Part shown: in pieces, positions 39,396 to 48,400 of the stretch | Layout: each line of letters starts with the position of its first letter | Position numbering within the stretch: the first letter of the stretch is position 1 | From: Ashinkailepas kermadecensis | Taxonomy: Eukaryota > Arthropoda > Thecostraca > Neolepadidae | Assembly: GCA_034440615.1 (NCBI GenBank) | Contig: JAOTOM010004559.1 | Location: forward strand, 176,501-240,500 | Length of the DNA stretch: 64,000 nucleotides | Direction: 5' to 3' | Program-made: the position numbers and the translations under genes | The notes under the pieces: model-generated | What the model was told of the DNA's origin: nothing | What the model saw: the letters and a program-made list of their open reading frames with translations, nothing else | Database searches by the model: none

Positions 39396-39451
<56 letters not shown>

Positions 39452-42400
39452 TCTCTCCCAGCCTCTCTCTCTCTCTCACTGTATCTCTTTCTCCAACCCC
39501 GCCGTGCCAACACCTCACCACTCACCGAGCACATCTTCGACGCGCTTCATGTAGGTGCCGAGCTGGCGGTCGATCTGCTTGGCCCACAGAATCGATCCGG
39601 AGACCGGCGGGATGTCGCGCACCTGGCTCATCCGGCACGCCTTGCTGTGCGGGTACTGCACCTTGAACTTCTCGTGCAGCGACTCGATGTCCTCCTTGAC
39701 GCGCGTGATCAGCTGCGTCTGGTACTCACGAATGGCGCCGCGGATGTGCGGACGCACGAACAGCGCGTTGAAGCGCGAGAAGATCCTGCGGCAGGGGACG
39801 CTGTGGTACGAGGACGAACGACAGAGCGTTGAGTCAACGAGAACATTCTGCGGCAGTGGAAACTGGTTAGCTATTTGGGTTTAAGGGCGCTTCGACCAAA
39901 GTGTGATCATTTAGCGCCCATGCAGTGGAAACTGGCACGAGGACGAACAACAGAGAGTTGAGTCACGAGAACGTTAAGCGGCAGGGGACACTGTAACACG
40001 AGGACGTCGCGCATGCATCAACGAGAACGTTCTGCGGGGCGGAGGTTGACGAAAGGACACGGGACGTGTGGTGGTGGCTTGTTGCTCTAAGGCGCGCCGA
40101 CCACTGGGCCATTTTACAATCATAAAATGAAAAGGGAGATGACCGGAGCTTTTTCGGTGGAATGCGCAGGCAGATGTGACTGAGTTGTAGATCGTGGTGC
40201 TACGAACGTGCTGATTAGATGCATCGAGAAGATGACCTGGCATGACCTGGCATTGACTCTCAGGGAAGCCTACCATGTGAGTTGATTGCGTTGCGCTGAT
40301 TGCGTTGCGCTGATTGCGTTGAGCTGATTGCGTTGAGCTGATTGCGTTGTCTATTTTGGCGCTAGTGACAGCGCAGTCACGCAGACTGCATCAGTTTCTT
40401 TTTCCGGGATAACTGGTTGGTTTTTGGTTTTATGACACGTCGACCGTTGAGTCATGTAGCGTCGCCAAACGTAACACCACCTCTACTGCACGCCGACTTC
40501 CCCCTCAAGCACGGATGGGTTTGAGTGGTACGCGGAGAGGCGTTTTACGTTTCGAATGACAGGTAGCGACAGGTGAGACTCGAACGCTTCCGGCCCTTAA
40601 ATTTCCATCTAAATTCGATTTTGAATTTTTGACGAGCATCTTACCTTCCTTAAGAAGTCTGTACTGCGTCTCCCTTTCTCGGGATAACTCGATGAACGAC
40701 ATCATGGTCAGCTCACAGGACAGTTGTCTTTCCGGGTTATAGCGAAACGCCGGGGACATGGACTATCACTCAAGCCGATATAGGAACTTTCCTACACATA
40801 GGCCGACCCCGATTCTGACCGCTTCTCATCACTTTATATGAGCTGGTTGGCCGGCCTGGTTCGGTAATCAGATCTGGTCAATTAAGTCAGCTAAAAACCA
40901 TGTTCAATTCGTGTGGGCTCAGGCGATGCAGTCGTTCGATTAGTTAATGCCGTGAATGAAACACGCTATCACGATGGTGCCTGTCCCAAATGATGGCTCA
41001 CCAACAGCAACGCCACGAGCAGCATAACACAGCCTAATGCCACAGAACCGTAGCACGTCACCACCAGCGACCATGGCCAATACTGTCGATCAGATCCTCG
41101 CAGTCACTGGTGCGAGCCATGGCTGCAAACCATCAGACGCAATCAAACATGCTTTTGATTGGCTTGCCATTATTGTCGGACATTGCCACCAGTGTGTGCA
41201 GCACCGCGACACGCCACGATAGCGACATCTTAGAGTCTACGAGATACGCAAGTTCAGCGACACGAATATTCATAAGGCGAAAGGTGTAGCAACATGACGC
41301 ATCACGTCAAAACATTTATTCTTCGCGCCTCCGTGCACTATCGACAGCTCCGCCATTACACCCCGACTCTCGCCCCAACTCTCGTCTCGCCTCAACGTCC
41401 ATGCTGACCTGAACATCTCGTTGGCGTTCTTGGCCGTGCCCAACTGGTCCCGCAGGCGAGCAGTGATGCGGGCTTCCACGCGGTCGATGCGCTCGTCGTA
41501 CCGACGCAACGCCGCCTCCCACGCCTCCGAGCCCTCCTTGCCGATGTCGAGCGAGTCCACGTCCTTCACCTGCTCGTACGCCAGCTGCACCTCCTGCGCG
41601 AGGGGCGACGGGTGTCAGAGCTGTACCTCCTGAGGATGGTGCAATAGGGCAGAGTTGCACCGAATAGAGAGGGGACGACGCAGGTCAACGAAGTATCTCC
41701 TGGGCAGGTGACGAGACGGGCCAAGATCGTGCGAGCCGTGCGAGCCCGGAAAGACAGGCCGCACCACTTAGAAGGTATGGCACACTTGATCGAGACGGCT
41801 GGAGAAAAGCAAGTGTCGAGAGCACCAGAGAAGTGGCGTAATGATAATTACCGAAGACTGCAGATGGTCACACAATTCCACATCAAATATTTGATCGAAC
41901 GAATTGACTGCGATGCAGAAAAGGCGATGCAGAAGCACTGCGATGCAGAAAAGGCGGGACGACGCACAAATGGCCACGGTTCACGGAAGCCAATCGTCAC
42001 CCTAGTCAGCTGCGACCCAGCCCTCTCCTCACCTCCACCGCCACACCTACCGCGTCCACTCGTCACCCGCCGGCGGCACGCTCACCTCGATGGCGTTGGC
42101 GTCGGCGGCGTCCAGCGAGAGCGGCTGCGGCGCCGGTTCGCCGACGGGCGCCACGGTCACGTCCCCGGCCACCGGCCGCTGCACGGTGGGCCGCAGCACG
42201 CGCACGATCACCGTGCGCAGCTGCTCGTGCTGGCGGCGGAACTTGCGCATCTGGTCCATGCGCGCCTGCAGCCGCTTGTGCGCCGGCTGCACGCGCCACG
42301 TCATCTTCATGTGCTCCTGCTTCTTCTTCATCAGGTCGCTGTCGGACGGCGGCGAGAGGTCAGTTGGGGACCGCGGGGGACGGTCGCCAGCGGCAACGTT

Positions 42401-45400
42401 CCGATAGATACAAGAAGAACGGACAACATTATGAAAACGGGAGCCAATCGATAGAAGTGGGAAGCAGATCGACAAGTGGGAGGAGCATAGTGAGTTGAAG
42501 AGTGGAAATGGGAGAACAGTAAGAGACAGCTGGAAGAAAGATGTGTGCACACAAGTGGGTAGAGACTCAAAAATAATCTTGAATATAAACGAGAAGTTGA
42601 CTAAGACCACACAACAAACAATTTCATCGTAAATGGCTGAGAAGCTGGCAGGGAATAAGCTGACGCTGAAAACCACCAAGTAAAAAAGAAGTTATTTTCT
42701 CACATTGCGGACGTCAGCCTGCTAGTAACGTTAAACAGAGCTGGACGGACCTTCTCACCGAGCCTAGTGTCGGGGAGGAAGCAAGACGGGGCTGGGCATA
42801 AGGCGGACAAAGCGCCCAAGCAACCGGCATGCTGTGAGCAAATGCATTTTTTTTGCACGGAATTCCGTAACTACAAGGCCAGCGCACATCGATCGACTGG
42901 TTTGGCTGTGAAAACGTTCGACTCAAGACGCAGAAACAATGGGAAGTTCAGCGCCGAGATTCCGGCTGTAAGGTTACTAGCTACAATCGATTTGGATGAC
43001 GCAACAGACCGAGCAATGTCGAGTCACGCAGACGTCGAAACATTTTCTGCCAAAGGAGGTGAAACAGCGACAGCGCACGACTTCTCACCGCAGCAGACCC
43101 TGCAGCTTGTCGTACTCGTCGTCCCAGCAGATAAACACCTCGAAACACTGCGCCATCAGCTTCTCGAACTCCTCAAAGTTGACCTGCATCATGCGCCGCG
43201 TTCCCAGGATCTGTGGACGCATGGAGACGGGTCGGGTCATGCTGGTCAGGACACGCCGTGCACAGATAGGTACAATACCGGAGACTGGACGATGACCGGT
43301 GGAACGACAGGCACCTGCGGCTTCATCTGAAGTGACCCTGCTAGAGTCTGCCGAAGGCTAAGTTGTTGACAACTTGTATAGCCTTCACAAGCTTGGTCAC
43401 TTCGGAAACATTTCACGCATAGTCTTCACTGATTAGTGATTAATTACACGCTGCACGCCTCAAATCACACCAGTCCACCGATGGCAGCAGTGTGAACTCA
43501 TTTCTTGAACATCCTAAGAATGGTAAACAACCATGGATGAAGAACTGCTTATCACGGTAAACCGGTCGGGTCATAACCATAACCAGTTAATTTTGTGCAT
43601 CGTGGAGCACTGCCCACTTCTTACTGCACAGATCAACCATCACAAAAAAAAACAGCCCAAGAGTGGTAATAGAAGTGATTGGATTCAACGACTGGATAAT
43701 TGAAACAAATCACCAAACTGGTTTAAAACAGCAGTGAACAGTCTTAGCAATTCCCATGCCTATTAAGCAACGTCCAACCCAAAACGAACACTGGAACAGA
43801 ACTGGCCACATAGGCAACAGCCACGATGCCAATGCACATGTCACTGACTGGCCCTTAAGCGTTCACCTGCGACGGCCTCCCCCCCCCCACCGACCTTGAG
43901 CAGCTGGTTCATGACGTCACGTGAGATGGCCTCCACCAGCCGGAGCGCGCGCACCAGCGGGTACTTGGTGTTGCGGATCTTGCGCAGGTGGTGGAAGACG
44001 TTGCGCAGCGCAGTGCGCAGCCGGTCCAACTCGGTGGACGCCAGCAGCTCGTTCAGAGGGAAGTCCTTCATCAGCGGGTTGTAGTCGTTGACAGTGGCCA
44101 GCGCTTGCTTCAGACCTGCACGTGAGAGATGACCGCAACGTCAAGGGAGACAAGCACGGCAGATGACCGCGACGTCAAGGGCAGTTACCGCGCATGAAAG
44201 AGCAATGACATCAGGTTATTGGTGGAGTCGCCAGCTTGCTTCAGGCTTGCATATACTATGACCACCGGCACTTGTGAACAGAACGACCGCGAACTCGCGT
44301 CAGCTGTCTGCACACGACAGACAACAATGACACCGAACGGGAGACCGATGTGACGAAGCCAGAGTACCGAGCACACGAAGGATGTAAAGGAGATCGTAGC
44401 ACTAGGAGCGAAGAGAGCGGGGGGGGGGGGGAGGAGCAGCGATGCTGGAGAAGACAAATACATCAACAGCCAACACCAGCTGATCATACCACATCAGTAA
44501 CGCCGACTTCTAAACAGGCAAAATATAAAATAATAATAAGAGCACCGCGCAGACAGATACGACACTAGCTGACCATAACTCGCCAGTACGGCGAGTTAGC
44601 AACACGCATGCAGCCGAGTGGGTCGGACCAGACCGATGCCGCCGACAGCCTCGGCACCAGCCGACCATAACTCACCCGTGTCGGCGTCGAAGCTGATGGT
44701 GGCGTGAAAGCGCTTGCCGTGCCGCAGGATATCCAGAGTGAGAGCCACCTCGAGACTGTCGCGCTTCTCCTGGATGCGCAGCAGTGCCCGCTCCAGGTTC
44801 AGCCAGAAGCTGATCTCCTGCAGGGCGGTGCCTGAGGCCGGGTCGCGGTCCAGCCGGGTCACCTGCCAGGCAGACAGCGCTGGTAAGTCGACGCAAAGGC
44901 CAATACACACACACACTCCAACGTGCCGTCAATAGTCAGTGCAAATACAACTATATTTCGGACGCGTGATGCGAGCGGTAGCGCACACAGCCATCTGGCT
45001 TGGCGATAGCAAGGATATGATTCATATTTGCTGGAATAACTGAAGTTACATAACAGTGAACACCATGGACGTCATAAGGGAAACAGGAAACTCAACGAAT
45101 GGATAAGAATAATTGGTAAAGTGTTTGCATATTTCAGCAAAGTAATACACGATACTGTCACGGGTGAAGACTAGCAAACACTAACGAGATAGCAATTGGG
45201 TGAACCACATAGCATTGACCAGCTAATTCCAGCACAATGGCGAATACAAATCGGGGAGAGGCAGATGCCCGTCTGAAACGGTGGTGACAACGTTTTTGTC
45301 CTCAACTTATGCTGTTTAGTAGCATCCCTAAAGCAACCGTACAATTAAAAGAAAATGAGCCGTCAGGCGTTCAAGTCAGATATTTTTTTCTTTCGACATT

Positions 45401-48400
45401 TATAGGAATCAACAGAATATTCCATGATCACAAAATGTTTCCTCTTTCCAACACTTTGTCCTTGCCTGTGGATCCGAAACTGAGCTACCATCGCGAGGAA
45501 TTGAACCCAGCGTGACCAAATTCGTGTACAGTTCGTCGTCAGATGTGAATAGGGAACTTTGACTTTTGCCATCAAAGATGCTAATAAAAAGCATCGAATT
45601 CCGTATGCGCACTTGGAAGAAAACTAAATGAGATACTTTCAGACATGTGTAGTCTCCACCACCATTATACAAAGCTGTAATTGAAGCAAGCTTACGTTAT
45701 TTGCATTTTATGCATCATAAACCTCTGGATACCGTAGATATGGCCAATGGAAGCTGTAAATAAAAACGAAAGTACTGACACATGCTGTGAATATATTTCC
45801 TGTTCGTCCTTGGACCAAACAACATTGTCCAACATAGCAGGTAAAGAGAGAAACAACAGAAAACAATTGCCTTTCCCAGAACTGCATCTTAAGACAACAG
45901 TTTGCGATAACCGTCCACACGCACTTGGCGATCTCACCGTCTGTTTTCCTCCACATACCTTCTGAATTTCGCGGATCCAGCGGTTGACGCCGTTCTGCAG
46001 CTGGTTGAGAAAGCTGGAGTCGTCGAGTTTCTCGCCAAAGTCGGCCACCTGCGGTCGACGACCCTCATCCGCGCACTTCTTGATCACCTGCCCGACACGA
46101 CGGCACCGTCCACAATGACGCCGTGGCATCGCAACACATCCAGCACATCACTGGACGCACACATCCAGCACATCACTGGGAAAACACACATCCATCACAT
46201 CACTGGGAAAACACACATCCACTACATAACTGGGCAAATACACATCCACCACATCACTGGGCAAACACACATCCATCACATCACTGGGCAAATACACACC
46301 CACCACATCACTGGCAAACACACATCCACCACATAAATGTGCAAACACACATCCACCACATCATTGGGCAAATACACATCCATTACATCACTGGTCAAAC
46401 ACACATCCACCACATCACTGGGCACACACATCCAGCACATCACTGCGCAAACACATTCACCACATCACTGGGCAACACATAACACAGTCTGAGCCAACAC
46501 AGCAAAGCATGATCTATTACAAAAACACAGGCAACCCAGCAGAGCATGATCCAACATAGACACAGGCTGAGCAAACCCAGCACAGCATGATCCAACATAA
46601 ACACAGGCTCAGGAAACCCAGCACAGCATGATCAAACATAAACACACAGGCAACTCAGCACAGTGTGATCCAACATAAACATAAGGCAACCCAGCACAGC
46701 ATGATTTAACATACAGCACATGTCCAACTGTTTTACCTAGACGCAGGATGGGAAAAACGTGCCGTTTCTGGTCTTTGGACATCCAGAACATTATTATCTC
46801 CAGAAAATTATCTTCATATTTTCTCATTCGGAGGTTGAATTGCACAGTTTGACAATGAACCGATCTGTGATCAAGTGCTCAAGATTGATTGGTTGGTTAG
46901 TTGGTTATTGGTTTTACGACACGTCGACCGTTGAGTCATATAGCGTCGCCAATCTCTCACGCCGATTGGTCGCGGGCAAAGAGTAGCGACAGGTGAGATT
47001 CGAACCCACAATCTTTCGATTGTGAGACGAGCATCTAACCCCTAGACCACTCGTCCCCCTTCAAGATTGATTGGAAAGTTCAAATTGAGATTCTGATGTC
47101 AGAGGTCTGAAGAACAAATATCCTCTCCATATTCAATCACCCAAGACATTTCCTTTCATCATCCAGGATTGCACAGTATAAATCCAACCCTCTCGAGACA
47201 ACTTCTTGGTCCAGGATTAGCTGTAAATCAGCCCCCAAAACCAGTGCCAACTTCGGATGAAAATGCAACAATTTGACGCATGTAGGGCACAGCTTGGTAC
47301 CTGGCCTTGGCATCAGTGTGAACTAAAGCAGACATGTGCATCAGCTACGTGCACTGATTTTTGTCGAAAATGCAATTGATAAAGTAGCCAAAAGATAATT
47401 GTTCTTTTCCTGTTTAAAGCCACCCCGACTCCAACTTCGAATTTGTAACACAACCCTGTGTCACTACCTACAATCAATAACAAATATAACAACATACAAT
47501 CGAACTTTAGATCATCTGCCACAGCATTGAGAGTCCACGACTGGGAAAAGATCCATTCAAGTGTTGGTTGGTTATTGGTTTTACGACACGTCGACCGTTG
47601 AGTCATGTAGCGTCGCCAATCTCTCACGCCGATTGGTCGCGGGCGAAGAGTAGCGACAGGTGAGACTCGAACCCACAACCTTTCGATTGTGAGACGAGCA
47701 TCTTACCCCTAGACCACTCGTCCCCTCCATTCAAGTGTAGCAGCTTCAAATACTGAGGAGCAGATCGTTTGTTCCACACAGCGCTGCTCGCGAAACGACC
47801 ACCAGTCCGAGCGTAGACGTGACCACAGTGCGAGCAGACGAGACCAACAGTCTGAACACAGACGTAACCAACAGTCTGAGCACAGACGCAACGATCAGTC
47901 TGAACGCAGACGTGACCACCAATCTGAACGCAGACGCCGCCACAAGTCCGAGAGCAGACGTAACAGCAGTGCGAGCAGACGTGACCACCGGTCTGAACGC
48001 AGACGTGGCCACCAGTCTGAGGGCAGACGTGATCGGTGCGCTGGCCGCCCGGGTGCGACACTCGGCCACCGGCTGGTCACTGGACCCACCTGCGCCACGC
48101 TGGGGTGAACCTGCAGCGAGATCTCGGGAATGTCGATGTTCTGCTGCAGGTGCAGCAGGCCCATCTCCAGTTCGGCAATCTTCTTCTCCACGGTGGGGGC
48201 CATCTTGTCACCGTCTCTGTGTCACGCCGCGAGCGAAGGATCAGTTATCCATGGTGCAAGTCAAGCTTGCTGAGTCAGTTCTGTTGGTTTTTAATTTCAT
48301 TGTGAAAATTGAATGTGCCATCAAGTTTGTAGGCAGAGACCATTCAGCACAAAAAGAGGAGCAATGCAGAGTTGAAGATTATGGGCGACTATTACCACCA

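Larger units (their letters stand above)
40690..45958. other. Dynein introns 5 to 9 and part of 10, sparse content
   Basis: Outside exons 6-10 this stretch holds only short G runs (44,419-44,430; C run 43,880-43,889) and unique sequence. No retroposon or minisatellite was recognised, unlike most other introns here. Confidence 0.5.

Noticed and set aside
45480..45525. Possible tRNA gene on the minus strand (GGGTTCAATTCC B box)
   Set aside because: No matching A box or foldable acceptor stem was found at the right distance.
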